Assembly: GCA_943788345.1 (NCBI GenBank)
Contig: CALSPX010000009.1
Coordinates: 135,752 to 199,751 of the forward strand
Source: Ascidiaceihabitans sp023955215
GTDB lineage: Bacteria > Pseudomonadota > Alphaproteobacteria > Rhodobacterales > Rhodobacteraceae
Length of the DNA: 64,000 bases
Direction of reading: 5' to 3'
Shown: positions 1 to 8,536 of the stretch, one piece after another
Position numbering within the stretch: position 1 is the first letter of the stretch
Layout of the letters: each line of letters begins with the position of its first letter
Notes under the pieces: model-generated
What the model was told of the DNA's origin: nothing
Databases searched by the model: none
What the model saw: only the letters and a program-made list of their open reading frames with translations
Position numbers and translations under genes: made by a program

Positions 1-381
1 AACGAGGTGCGCAAAGGGACCGATGCCCAGTTGATGCAGCATCTGGCTGATCTGGTGAGTGACGCCGTTGAGGGCAGTCTGACCTTTGCGAATTTTGTGG
101 AGTTTGACAGTCAATATGGTCATCGCCGCGATGTCTCGGGCTATGCCCGTCACCTTGAGTGGTTCGACCGTGAAATCGGGGGGATGATCGCGCGCCTTGG
201 CCCTGATGATATCATGGTCTTCACCGCAGATCACGGCAACGATCCGACATGGATCGGCACCGATCATACCCGCGAGCGGGTGCCAGTGCTGATCGCCGGT
301 GGCAATGCCAAAGAGTTGGGGCATATCGGTTTCGTTGATGTCGCGGCGATTGTTTCTGCACATTTGGGTATCAGTGCATAA
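1..381 (+). CDS. deoB: Phosphopentomutase, C-terminal part (truncated by window edge)
   Basis: Last 126 residues of phosphopentomutase, the cytosolic enzyme that interconverts (deoxy)ribose 1-phosphate and 5-phosphate in nucleoside breakdown. The frame is open to base 1, so the start lies upstream; the GTG at base 7 is internal. The alkaline-phosphatase-superfamily metal site shows as TADHGNDP (about residues 75-82 of the fragment) followed by GTDHTRE, both characteristic of DeoB. It ends 69 bp before upp on the same strand, so the two form a nucleoside/base salvage pair. Confidence 0.93.
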   Translation, partial: NEVRKGTDAQLMQHLADLVSDAVEGSLTFANFVEFDSQYGHRRDVSGYARHLEWFDREIGGMIARLGPDDIMVFTADHGNDPTWIGTDHTRERVPVLIAGGNAKELGHIGFVDVAAIVSAHLGISA

Positions 382-450
382 ACGACCCTGTCTTAGGTTG
401 CGTCTGTCTGCGCACCTTGGCAATAATACCCAAACACAAAGGAGTCCCCC

Positions 451-1083
451 ATGTCTGAGCATTTGACTGTCGTTGATCACCCGTTGGTCCAGCACAAATT
501 GTCTATCATGCGCGATAAGGGCACACCTAAGGTGCTATTCCGCCAGCTTTTGCGCGAAATTGCACAGCTTTTAGCTTATGAGGTGACCCGTGAGTTGCCT
601 ATGACAACCGAACGTATCGAAACCCCGATGCAGCCAATGGATGCGCCAACACTGGATGGTAAAAAACTAGCTTTGATTTCGATTTTGCGGGCGGGCAATG
701 GCCTTCTTGATGGTGTGCTTGATCTGATCCCATCCGCGCGTGTTGGGTTCGTAGGGCTGTACCGCGACGAAGAAACGCTTCAACCAGTTCAGTATTATTT
801 CAAAGTTCCTGATGCGCTAGACCAGCGGTTGGTCATCGCCGTCGACCCGATGTTGGCCACTGGCAATAGTTCAGTTGCGGCGATTGATCTGTTGAAAGAA
901 GCAGGTGCCACCAACATTCTGTTCCTGTGTCTTTTGGCGGCTCCCGAAGGCATCGCACGTATGAAAGAAGCGCATCCTGATGTGCGTATTGTGACCGCAT
1001 CTGTGGATGAAAAACTGAATGAAATTGGCTATATCATTCCGGGATTGGGCGATGCGGGTGACCGGATGTTCGGAACAAAGTAG
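451..1083 (+). CDS. upp: Uracil phosphoribosyltransferase
   Basis: Converts uracil and PRPP to UMP and pyrophosphate (pyrimidine salvage, cytosol). The 210-residue length is normal for Upp. The PRPP-binding loop reads VDPMLATGNSS (about residues 131-141) and the uracil-binding C-terminus reads GDAGDRMFGTK at the very end. ATG at 451 follows a good AAAGGAG ribosome site. It lies downstream of deoB in the same direction. No odd features. Confidence 0.97.
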   Translation: MSEHLTVVDHPLVQHKLSIMRDKGTPKVLFRQLLREIAQLLAYEVTRELPMTTERIETPMQPMDAPTLDGKKLALISILRAGNGLLDGVLDLIPSARVGFVGLYRDEETLQPVQYYFKVPDALDQRLVIAVDPMLATGNSSVAAIDLLKEAGATNILFLCLLAAPEGIARMKEAHPDVRIVTASVDEKLNEIGYIIPGLGDAGDRMFGTK

Positions 1084-1186
1084 AATTTCCGCCCAAATTC
1101 GGTAACATTCCCTTTATTTCAAGGGTTTCTCGGGACAAAATCTGTGTTCTCAGGCAATCTGCCCACCATATCTAGTGGGGGCTCAG

Positions 1187-2554
1187 ATGAAGATTACCAG
1201 AGTTATAGCTTTGGCTGCACTCGTTGCGGCAAGCGGAGTTACAGTAACAAGTGCGCAAAACTTGCGCGATGCCGATCAGCCAGCGGAATTTCCGTCAAGT
1301 TCTTATAAAGGCACGCAATATGTTGATAGCCGTGGCTGCGTTTATGTACGCGCCGGCATCAGTGGCAACGTATCTTGGATTCCACGGGTCTCGCGGGCTC
1401 GCAATCAGATCTGTGGCCAAACCCCATCGAATCCGGGTGCTGTTGCATCCGCTGCCCCAAAGGCAAAGGCACCAGTCCAAATCACCTTGGATGCACCAAA
1501 GGCCACTGCGCCAGTTGCAGTAAAGCCTAAGGTACGCAAACCCATTGCCGTTGCTGCAGCACCAAAGCGCAAAGTAAACCGCGTGAACGTGCGCCGCCCT
1601 GCACCAGTGCGCAAACCAGTGATTGCCGCTGCTGCGCCACAAGCCATTGCCGTGCAGCCAGCGCCACGCGCCGTTGCAAAGCGCAAAGTAGTGTCCGTGG
1701 CCCAGACGGGTGCACGTGTCGCCAACGCATGCAACGGTGGCACAGCCACTCGCAGCGGTGTGCGGTGTGGTCCACAAACCCAACTTCACTATACGCCACG
1801 TGCAAATGTTGCGACGGCTGCCCCCCGCGCCATCGCTCAGCCAACACGCCGCATTGTTACAACGCACCGCGCTCAAGTTGCGACAGCCCCGCGCAGCTAT
1901 GGTACACAGGTTAACACCATCAGCGGTGCAACACGCGTTGCACCCAAACATGTGGTCGTGAACCGCCAAAACACACAGCAGCTGCCGATCCCTCATGGGT
2001 ACCGTCCAGTGTGGAATGACGATCGTTTAAACCCACAACGTGCGGAACAGTCATTGGCTGGAAATGCACAGATGAAGTTGATTTGGACGCAAACGGTACC
2101 ACGTCGCTTGATCAACACAGCCGATGGGCGCGATGTCACTGCATCGACCCCTTTGGTTTACCCGTATTTGGATGTGGCCACGCAAACCCGCAACCTTGGC
2201 ACAGTTTCGATTGTACGCCGCGACAATGGTCAATTGGTCAAACGCATTCTGCGCAATCGTGCGTCAACTACGGTGCGCGCGCCGGTGATCTCTAGCCGTT
2301 CGGCCCCTGCCGTTCAGCCAAAACCAGTCGCAGCCACGTCGCAATATGTTCAAGTGGGCACCTACAACCAGCAAGACAGCGCACAAACAGTTGCCAAGCG
2401 CATCCAACGTATGGGTCTGCCTGTTCGTATCGGTAAATACACACGCGGCGGCGCAACCTATCGCATGGTTATTGCAGGCCCATTTGGTTCAAACATCAAC
2501 GGTGTTTTGTCCAAACTGCGCGCATCAGGATACCACAACGCATCACTGCGTTAA
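1187..2554 (+). CDS. Secreted SPOR-domain protein with Ala/Pro/Lys-rich middle
   Basis: Probable periplasmic peptidoglycan-binding protein of 455 residues. A signal peptide (MKITRVIALAALVAASG, cleavage near AQN) opens it. A conserved-looking Cys-containing block follows (about 45-80, RGCVYVRAGISGNVSWIPR), then a low-complexity Ala/Pro/Lys/Arg/Val region to about 175, a second Cys pair block (NACNGG...RCGPQT), and a C-terminal SPOR domain (about 385-455, QVGTYNQQDSAQTVAKRI...). SPOR domains bind denuded glycan strands at division sites. I chose ATG 1187 over GTG 1175 because it starts the signal peptide directly and has GGGGG five bases upstream. A strong terminator follows. Confidence 0.85.
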   Translation: MKITRVIALAALVAASGVTVTSAQNLRDADQPAEFPSSSYKGTQYVDSRGCVYVRAGISGNVSWIPRVSRARNQICGQTPSNPGAVASAAPKAKAPVQITLDAPKATAPVAVKPKVRKPIAVAAAPKRKVNRVNVRRPAPVRKPVIAAAAPQAIAVQPAPRAVAKRKVVSVAQTGARVANACNGGTATRSGVRCGPQTQLHYTPRANVATAAPRAIAQPTRRIVTTHRAQVATAPRSYGTQVNTISGATRVAPKHVVVNRQNTQQLPIPHGYRPVWNDDRLNPQRAEQSLAGNAQMKLIWTQTVPRRLINTADGRDVTASTPLVYPYLDVATQTRNLGTVSIVRRDNGQLVKRILRNRASTTVRAPVISSRSAPAVQPKPVAATSQYVQVGTYNQQDSAQTVAKRIQRMGLPVRIGKYTRGGATYRMVIAGPFGSNINGVLSKLRASGYHNASLR

Positions 2555-2580
2555 GGTTCATAGTTAAGTTTAGAATTGGG

Positions 2581-2610
2581 AAAGGGCGTGCCGCAAGGTG
2601 CGCCTTTTTT
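2581..2610 (+). terminator. Rho-independent terminator behind the SPOR gene
   Basis: GC-rich hairpin with arms GGCGTGCC and GGTGCGCC (two G-U pairs), tetraloop GCAA, followed by six T. It sits 27 bases after the SPOR stop codon and just before the stop of the convergent gene. Confidence 0.85.
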
Positions 2611-2612
2611 CG

Positions 2613-3626
2613 TTAGTTGCCGCAGATCGCCTGAAGGCGCAGCCAATCACTGTCGCGCAGCAATGGCTGGCTTAGGGTACCTGAAACAGGATCGCCCTCA
2701 ATCAAGCCAACGGTGCTTTCGCCTGTCACATCAATGGCCTTTGCATAAGGCGTGCTGCGAATGTTGGCGTCTTTGAAGGCTGCCAATAGCGCGGTTTCAT
2801 CCGCTTGGGGACGAGGTGAGCTGATCACCGTCTCTGCGTAATCATCAAGCGCTTGAGACGGCAGGTTGCCTGTTGTCAGCAAGGTAAAGGTCGCCCGTAA
2901 CCCCACATGACTTAGCATCTCATCCAGTGCGTCACTTGTTTGTCCGCGCACTTGTTCGGCTAGGATAAAGCCGGCAATAACATCCGGTTCGTCATAGTCT
3001 TCGACCAACACCTTGTTCACCAGCACCTTGCCTCCAGGCAAATACAGGCTGTCCGTCAGGCCTGAGCGCAGCACGATCAGTTCCTTGGTCTTGGTGCGCA
3101 GAGCCAGCGTTTTTAGGGCAGGGGCTGCAGGGCGTGCTTGGCACGGTTTACCAGCGATCCGTTCAATACGGGTCAGCAGTGCATCACCAATCTTTATGCG
3201 GGTCACATCAGGAACGACGCTTAGTGTGTGTTTTTGCAAAGCACCGGGCAGCCAGAAAATCAACGCGGCAGCGACGGCACCAACGGAAACTGCAGCACCC
3301 AACCAACGCAGCCGCCCTGGTTTGGGTCGGGTTCTGGACACCGCTTTGCGCAATGTCTCAATCGCATCGACCATTTCGGCCTCTGAATCCATCAACTCAA
3401 GCGTTTCACCGGGATCACCATCTGGGTGAAATACAGCGGGTGATGTGGATGATCCATACCGATCCACCGCAGCCAAGGACCAATGCGCAATCGCCTGATC
3501 ATTCATATCGCTGATAATCAGAGTGGCATCGCCAATAGATACAATCACCTCGCGCCGCTGTTCTTGCGGGGAGGGACGCCACAGACCTGTGGCTTCTAAT
3601 CGATCATATTTAGCAAGTGCGGTCAT
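2613..3626 (-). CDS. Membrane-anchored protein with M48-like domain lacking the zinc motif
   Basis: 337 residues, function unknown. An N-terminal cytoplasmic part of about 105 residues (it starts without a signal peptide) is followed by one membrane helix (about 108-127) and a C-terminal domain of about 200 residues. Within that domain SLYLPGGKVLVNKVLV (193-208) and VIAGFILAEQVRG (216-228) line up by eye with the M48 metallopeptidase pattern xAFALPGGxIxVxxGLL...LAxVLAHEIAHV, but the HExxH zinc motif is replaced by AEQVR. I infer a degenerate, non-catalytic M48-like fold; a chance resemblance remains possible. It converges on the SPOR gene. Confidence 0.65.
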   Translation of the reverse strand: MTALAKYDRLEATGLWRPSPQEQRREVIVSIGDATLIISDMNDQAIAHWSLAAVDRYGSSTSPAVFHPDGDPGETLELMDSEAEMVDAIETLRKAVSRTRPKPGRLRWLGAAVSVGAVAAALIFWLPGALQKHTLSVVPDVTRIKIGDALLTRIERIAGKPCQARPAAPALKTLALRTKTKELIVLRSGLTDSLYLPGGKVLVNKVLVEDYDEPDVIAGFILAEQVRGQTSDALDEMLSHVGLRATFTLLTTGNLPSQALDDYAETVISSPRPQADETALLAAFKDANIRSTPYAKAIDVTGESTVGLIEGDPVSGTLSQPLLRDSDWLRLQAICGN

Positions 3627-3656
3627 AGGTTATTGGGCTGCTCTGCCTGTTATTTA

Positions 3657-3711
3657 TCCCAAGCTAACGCAGAGGCGTGAACTTGGGAAATGAAATCACC
3701 CAGCAGGTGAT
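3657..3711 (-). other. Two hairpins downstream of the acyl-CoA ligase
   Basis: The short gap holds two inverted repeats: TCCCAAG (3657-3663) with CTTGGGA (3682-3688), and ATCACC (3695-3700) with GGTGAT (3706-3711), five-base loop. Neither has a T-tract. They follow the ligase stop codon and precede the start of the M48-like gene's neighbour region, so they may mark transcript 3' ends. Confidence 0.4.
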
Positions 3712-3718
3712 CGTGGGA

Positions 3719-5347
3719 TCAGAAATCCTTGGCTGCTGTGCGCAGCTCAAATTTCTGGATCTTACCTGTTGAGGTTTTTGGCAGCTCTTGGAACACCACC
3801 ATCTTTGGTGCTTTGAAGCTGGCCAAGGTCTGGCGGGCAAAGCTGATCATTTCGGCCTCGTCGCCTGTGCATCCCTCTTTCAACTCAATAAAGGCACAAG
3901 GCACTTCGCCCCATTTCTCATCAGGTTTGGCCACAACAGCAGCCAGTGATACGTCTGGGTGACCCATTAGGACACCTTCGACTTCAACAGAACTGATGTT
4001 TTCACCGCCTGAAATGATGATGTCTTTGGCGCGATCTGCAATCTGGATATAGCCGTCAGGGTGTTGGATGGCCAAATCCTCGGAGTGGAAATACCCGCCA
4101 GCAAAGGCTTTTGCTGTCGCTTCAGGGTTTTTCAAATACCCCTTCATGATGGAATTGCCGCGCATGACGATTTCGCCTTGGGTTGTGCTGTCCATTGGCA
4201 CTTGGACCATTTGATCGTCCATGACGGTGATGTGCTCCATCATCGGCATCGCAACACCTTGGCGGGCTTTGATCGCCGCCTTGGCCGCTTGATCCAAGTC
4301 ATCCCAGTCCTCAGCACGCCACACGCATTCTGTGACGTGGCCATAGCTTTCGGTCAGGCCGTACACTTGGGTTACATTAAACCCAAGTGCTTCGATCTTG
4401 CCCAAAGTGGCAGGCGCTGGTGGTGCACCAGCGGTGAACACTTCGACGTTATGATCGAATGCGCGGCGCTCGCTATCAGGTGAATTGACGATCATGTTCA
4501 ACACAATCGGCGCGCCGCCAAAATGGGTCACACCTTCATCTGCGATGGCATTATAAATTGCGCCTGCAGTGATATCGCGACAGCATACCAACGTGCCGCC
4601 AATGACGGGCATCATCCATGTGTGGTTCCAGCCGTTACAATGAAACAGCGGTACAATCGCCATGAACACAGGATGCATAACCATGCGCCATGAAATCACA
4701 GTACCCATTGTCATCTGATAGGCACCACGGTGATGATAAACGACGCCTTTGGGGCGACCTGTGGTGCCGGAGGTATAGTTCAGCGCAAGGCTTTCCCATT
4801 CATCTTCTGGCATGACCCATTCAAATGTAGGGTCCGCAGCAGCCAACATATCCTCGTATGTCTTGTGACGCCCAGATGCAGGCCAACCGTTGGCCGCGTC
4901 TGGCACTTCAACAATCATAGGCTTTGGGCCTGAAAGGCGTGCAATGGCAGCTTCGGCCAATTCTACGAACTGTGGGTCGGCTAAGATCACCTTGGCCTCA
5001 CCGTGTTCAAAAATATAGGCAACGGTATCGACGTCTAGGCGCGTGTTGATCGTGTTCAATACCGCGCCACATGCGGGCACGCCAAAATGTGCCTCTGCCT
5101 GTGCGGGAAGGTTGGGGATCAAGGTGGCAACCACATCGCCAGAGGTCACACCCATATCAGCCAAACCAGCGGCAAGGCGGGTGCAGCGTTCATAATACTG
5201 GGCATATGTCACACGATGATCGCCATAGATTACAGCGGTTCGGGTGGCGAACACATGGGCGGCGCGGCGCAAATGCGACAGCGGCGTAAGTGGTACATAG
5301 TTGGCAGGACATTTGCCCAAACCTGTTTCGTCGTTCATCCAGCCCAT
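3719..5347 (-). CDS. Acyl-CoA synthetase (AMP-forming, ANL superfamily)
   Basis: 542-residue cytosolic ligase that activates a carboxylic acid to its acyl-CoA through an acyl-adenylate. The ATP/AMP motif YTSGTTGRPKG is at 191-201, the adenylate region GLTESYGH near 335, the hinge DRAKDIIISGGENIS near 425, and the catalytic lysine motif STGKIQK near the C-terminus. N-terminal sequence and length match a medium-chain/aryl-type acyl-CoA synthetase common in roseobacters; the substrate cannot be read from sequence, and DMSP-pathway DmdB is possible but not supported. A divergent DMT transporter gene starts 93 bp away. Confidence 0.9.
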   Translation of the reverse strand: MGWMNDETGLGKCPANYVPLTPLSHLRRAAHVFATRTAVIYGDHRVTYAQYYERCTRLAAGLADMGVTSGDVVATLIPNLPAQAEAHFGVPACGAVLNTINTRLDVDTVAYIFEHGEAKVILADPQFVELAEAAIARLSGPKPMIVEVPDAANGWPASGRHKTYEDMLAAADPTFEWVMPEDEWESLALNYTSGTTGRPKGVVYHHRGAYQMTMGTVISWRMVMHPVFMAIVPLFHCNGWNHTWMMPVIGGTLVCCRDITAGAIYNAIADEGVTHFGGAPIVLNMIVNSPDSERRAFDHNVEVFTAGAPPAPATLGKIEALGFNVTQVYGLTESYGHVTECVWRAEDWDDLDQAAKAAIKARQGVAMPMMEHITVMDDQMVQVPMDSTTQGEIVMRGNSIMKGYLKNPEATAKAFAGGYFHSEDLAIQHPDGYIQIADRAKDIIISGGENISSVEVEGVLMGHPDVSLAAVVAKPDEKWGEVPCAFIELKEGCTGDEAEMISFARQTLASFKAPKMVVFQELPKTSTGKIQKFELRTAAKDF

Positions 5348-5440
5348 ATGCGCTCTCCCCTTCGCGTGATCACAACGCTTGAATCGTGTGGAAAACAGGA
5401 TATTGCAAGTACAATGAACTGAAAAGCAAAGTCTTCTTAT

Positions 5441-6367
5441 ATGAACGCTATTCCAACCCCATCAGACATTCAGACGCGGCCAATGGCGGCAGCCCTGTGT
5501 ATGATCGGTGCGATGGTCCTTTTGGGGTTCGTTGATAACTTTGTCGCCACCGTGGCCGAAGAGATCAGCATCTGGCAGTTCCTTGCCGTTCGCGCCTCAA
5601 TGGCGATCCCGTTGATCTGTCTTATGTCTATGATGGGTTTGGGCACGATGCGCCCGAAACGGTTCTGGGCGGTTGCTGTGCGCAGCCTACTGACAGCGAC
5701 GGGCCTAATGCTGTACTTTGGGTCACTTGCCTTTATGCCCATCGCGCAATCCTTGGCGGGCCTGTTCACCTCTCCCATTTTTGTGCTGCTGATCAGTGCG
5801 TTTGTCCTGAAGCAGACGATTGGCAAATGGCGCGTGATTGCGGTGGCTATCGGCTTTAGCGGGATCCTTTTGGTTCTTGGCGTCCAAGACGGCGCACCGG
5901 GCTGGATCATGATGATGCCTGTGGCAGGCGGATTGATCTATGCAACTGGCTCAATGGCGACCCGCATTTTATGTTCAGAGGAAAGCACGATCTCGATGCT
6001 TGCAGGTATCATGATCGTTCAATTCGTCATCGGAACATTGGCACTGGTAGGTCTGACGATCTGGGCACCCGTTGTGCCAGACGGTGCAGATGGGTTCCTG
6101 CTGCGTGGTTTGGTTTGGCCGATTGAAACCGTATTTCCATATATTGCGATGCAGGCCGTTATTTCGGTGGCCGGCGTTTTCCTATTGATCCGCGCCTATC
6201 AGTGGGGCGAAGCCAGCCAAGTGTCGGTGTTGGAATATTCCATCATGATCTTCGGCCCGTTCTTTGCGTGGTTGTTGATGGGGCAATCCATCACACCGAT
6301 TATGATGGCGGGGATTGCCCTGATCATGGTCGCAGGCGGGATCATCGCGGTGCGTTCCAAAGAGTGA
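5441..6367 (+). CDS. EamA/DMT-family membrane transporter
   Basis: 308-residue inner-membrane protein with the two-repeat, roughly ten-helix layout of the drug/metabolite transporter superfamily; hydrophobic segments run from about residue 16 to the C-terminus, ending GIALIMVAGGIIAVRSKE. Substrate unknown; family members export amino acids or other small metabolites. ATG 5441 is the first start, with the N-terminal 14 residues cytoplasmic. It diverges from the acyl-CoA ligase and precedes the sulfotransferase by 75 bp. Confidence 0.85.
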   Translation: MNAIPTPSDIQTRPMAAALCMIGAMVLLGFVDNFVATVAEEISIWQFLAVRASMAIPLICLMSMMGLGTMRPKRFWAVAVRSLLTATGLMLYFGSLAFMPIAQSLAGLFTSPIFVLLISAFVLKQTIGKWRVIAVAIGFSGILLVLGVQDGAPGWIMMMPVAGGLIYATGSMATRILCSEESTISMLAGIMIVQFVIGTLALVGLTIWAPVVPDGADGFLLRGLVWPIETVFPYIAMQAVISVAGVFLLIRAYQWGEASQVSVLEYSIMIFGPFFAWLLMGQSITPIMMAGIALIMVAGGIIAVRSKE

Positions 6368-6442
6368 GTCATTAATCCGACACTGTCTGATCATTGGTAA
6401 AAACCGCTCAACGAATGTGGTTTGTGAGAGTAGAGTACCCGC

Positions 6443-7090
6443 ATGATTATCAGTCTTGGCCGCAAATACATCTTCGTGCATGCCCCCAAAACCGCTGGCA
6501 CCTCGATGGCGCTGGCGCTTGAGGCGCGTGCGATGAAGGATGACATCATGCTGGGCGACACGCCCAAAGCGGTGAAACGGCGCAAGCGGTTGCGGGATGT
6601 GAAGACAGCGGGGCGGCTGTGGAAACACTCGACCTTGGCGGATGTTGATGGGCTGGTGACACCGGCGCAGATGGATGACGCGTTTATCTTCACATTGGTG
6701 CGCAACCCTTGGGATCGGATGGTTAGCTATTACCATTGGCTGCAAAAACAATCGTTTAAACATGAGGCGGTCACATTAGCGCGGACGAAATCGTTCACAG
6801 ACTTTGTTCAAGATGCCGCAATCCTTGCGAGCTTTAGCGCCACACCGGCCAGCCATTATATGACGGATGCTGCGGGCAAAGAGCGCAGCAACGCTTACAT
6901 ACGGATCGAACACTTCGCGCAGGACGTGTTGCCATTGATCGATTATTTGAGGTTCGATCTGGCGCTTGAGCACGTGAACAAGTCCGAGCGCAGGGCAGAT
7001 TACCAAAGCTATTATACCGAAACGTCACGCGCAGCCGTCCAAACGGCATGCGCGCAGGACATCAACAGATTCGGTTATTCCTTCAAGTGA
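6443..7090 (+). CDS. Sulfotransferase family 2-type protein
   Basis: 215 residues. PAPS-dependent sulfotransferase signature at the N-terminus: YIFVHAPKTAGTSM (5'-phosphosulfate loop, about 9-22), and the 3'-phosphate motif LVRNPWDRMVSYYHW at about 85-99. This fits the family that sulfates carbohydrates or similar acceptors; the acceptor is unknown. No signal peptide or membrane helix, so presumably cytosolic. Start ATG 6443 has a weak GAGAG upstream. No glycan genes surround it, so context does not help. Confidence 0.82.
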   Translation: MIISLGRKYIFVHAPKTAGTSMALALEARAMKDDIMLGDTPKAVKRRKRLRDVKTAGRLWKHSTLADVDGLVTPAQMDDAFIFTLVRNPWDRMVSYYHWLQKQSFKHEAVTLARTKSFTDFVQDAAILASFSATPASHYMTDAAGKERSNAYIRIEHFAQDVLPLIDYLRFDLALEHVNKSERRADYQSYYTETSRAAVQTACAQDINRFGYSFK

Positions 7091-7310
7091 CGTCAGATTT
7101 GGGCAAAGAAAATTAATATTCCCCCAAATTTGTTTCTACTTTTAGATGAATTCTCTGGATGCCAAAAGATTGGCGCAGTGTGGCGAAACAATGCCCCAAT
7201 TACGCCCCGATTATGACCAAGCAGTGTCATGAGAATCATAGCATCTGAACTCACTGCTTAATCGGCGCTGGGTTCCGAAACTACGGATCTGCCACTCAGC
7301 GCTTCACACC

Positions 7311-7973
7311 ATGGGGATGGAAAATATGTTTGGTTGGAATAAAAATACACCGCCGCGTCGGATGATGGAAACAACGGGTGCCTATGATGGCGGCCTAAAC
7401 ATCATGACCACAGGCCTCACTTCTGGAACACGCGTCGCAACATCGATGGGATGGCGTCAGGTCAATGCAATCGCTGTTGGTGACCTTGTCCTGACATTCG
7501 ACCACGGTATGCAAAAAGTTACCGAAGTCAGCCGCTCAATGGCATGGGTCGATGCGCCTTGGACCGCTGAGCGCATGTGGCCAGTTCACATCCCAGCCGG
7601 CGCTTTGGGCAACTACGCTGAAATGACAGTGCTCGCGGATCAAGGTCTTATGATCGAAAGCGAAGCGGCGCTTGACCAGCACGGCGATCCATATGCGGTT
7701 GTTCCTGCACTTTCATTGGTTGGCGTCCGTGGCATCACACGCCGCGCACCACGTGACCAAATTGAAGTCATCACTTTGACCTTTGAAGCGGAACAAGTGA
7801 TCTACGCCGAAGGCAATCTTCTTGCACATTGCCCAGCCAGCTGCGTTTCTTTGGACACGATGCTAAACCGCGATCAAAACGCATATGAGGTCCTGTCAGT
7901 AAAAGACGCAACATTCTTGGCTGAATGTTTGATGATGGAAGACAACACAGCGGCACACGCCCAAGCAGCCTAA
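7311..7973 (+). CDS. Hint-domain (Hint_2) protein, nucleophile Cys absent
   Basis: 220 residues. From about residue 35, GLTSGTRVATSMGWRQV, then VGDLVLTFDHG, VLADQGLMIES and QVIYAEGNLLAHCPASC follow the Hedgehog/intein Hint_2 pattern that is abundant in Rhodobacteraceae. The usual Cys that begins the domain (C-F-T-P-G-T in self-splicing relatives) is Gly here, so self-cleavage is not expected. In-frame starts exist at 7311, 7317 and 7326; the last has GGGGA eight bases upstream and may be the real one. Role unknown. It stands alone between longer gaps and ends in a strong terminator. Confidence 0.75.
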   Translation: MGMENMFGWNKNTPPRRMMETTGAYDGGLNIMTTGLTSGTRVATSMGWRQVNAIAVGDLVLTFDHGMQKVTEVSRSMAWVDAPWTAERMWPVHIPAGALGNYAEMTVLADQGLMIESEAALDQHGDPYAVVPALSLVGVRGITRRAPRDQIEVITLTFEAEQVIYAEGNLLAHCPASCVSLDTMLNRDQNAYEVLSVKDATFLAECLMMEDNTAAHAQAA

Positions 7974-7998
7974 GCGACCCCATTTCTTTCCCTATTCG

Positions 7999-8031
7999 CA
8001 GCACTGGTCCGGCAACGGCCAGTGCTGTTTC
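7999..8031 (+). terminator. Hairpin terminator behind the Hint gene
   Basis: Arms CAGCACTGG (7999-8007) and CCAGTGCTG (8019-8027) pair perfectly, extended inside by CCG/CGG around a GCAA loop, then TTTCGTT. Placed 26 bases after the stop codon. Confidence 0.75.
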
Positions 8032-8155
8032 GTTCCAATCCCCCCAAATGTGGGTCGATTGATATTTTTTCGGTGTTAATGTCGGTCTGGACAATCCCCG
8101 TTCGTCTAAGGGGTACAAGGGTGCAGTGCTCTTGTTTCAAACCAAGGAAAATATC

Positions 8156-8509
8156 ATGCAATTTATGTGTCTCATTTATTCTGCCCCGAACTCTGGACCA
8201 AAGCCCGGAACCCCTGAATTTGGGATGTTCATGAAGGGCTACGGCGATTTCACCCAAACCGTAAAAGCCGATGGCAAGTTTGTGGCGGGTGACGCGCTGC
8301 AGGGTGCTGACACGACAACAACCGTGTCTGTGCGTGCAGGTAAAGCGGAAACAATTGATGGTCCGTTCGCGGAAACGAAGGAACAATTGGGCGGTTATTA
8401 CCTGCTAGATTGCACTGATATGGATGAGGCACTGAAATATGCGGCCATGATCCCAACATCTGAATTTGGCCGCATCGAAGTGCGTCCAGTCATGGTCTGG
8501 GACACATAA
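8156..8509 (+). CDS. YCII/DGPF-domain protein
   Basis: 117-residue small alpha/beta-barrel protein. It carries the diagnostic DGPFAETKEQLGGYYLLD stretch at about 72-89 and the FMCLIY opening typical of the family. Members are small cytosolic proteins of unknown chemistry that are almost always encoded beside ECF42 sigma factors, and that is the case here (sigma gene 27 bp downstream). ATG 8156 was chosen over GTG 8126 because AAGGAAA lies seven to thirteen bases upstream and the family starts at this Met. Confidence 0.9.
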   Translation: MQFMCLIYSAPNSGPKPGTPEFGMFMKGYGDFTQTVKADGKFVAGDALQGADTTTTVSVRAGKAETIDGPFAETKEQLGGYYLLDCTDMDEALKYAAMIPTSEFGRIEVRPVMVWDT

Positions 8510-8536
8510 TCCCCGCTTAAGTCATCGGATCAAAGC

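Noticed and set aside
1500..1720. Ala/Pro/Lys blocks in the SPOR gene as a tandem repeat
   Set aside because: Irregular low-complexity linker, no fixed period.
1295..1996. Long minus-strand frame inside the SPOR gene (233 codons) plus others nearby
   Set aside because: Shadow of the Ala/Pro/Lys-rich SPOR coding region; Cys/Trp-rich, no ribosome site, no family pattern.
3719..5347. DmdB identity for the acyl-CoA ligase
   Set aside because: N-terminal sequence differs from what I know of DmdB and no DMSP genes adjoin.
6182..6763. Minus-strand frame of 193 codons over the DMT/sulfotransferase junction
   Set aside because: Covers parts of two real genes on the other strand; no recognisable protein.
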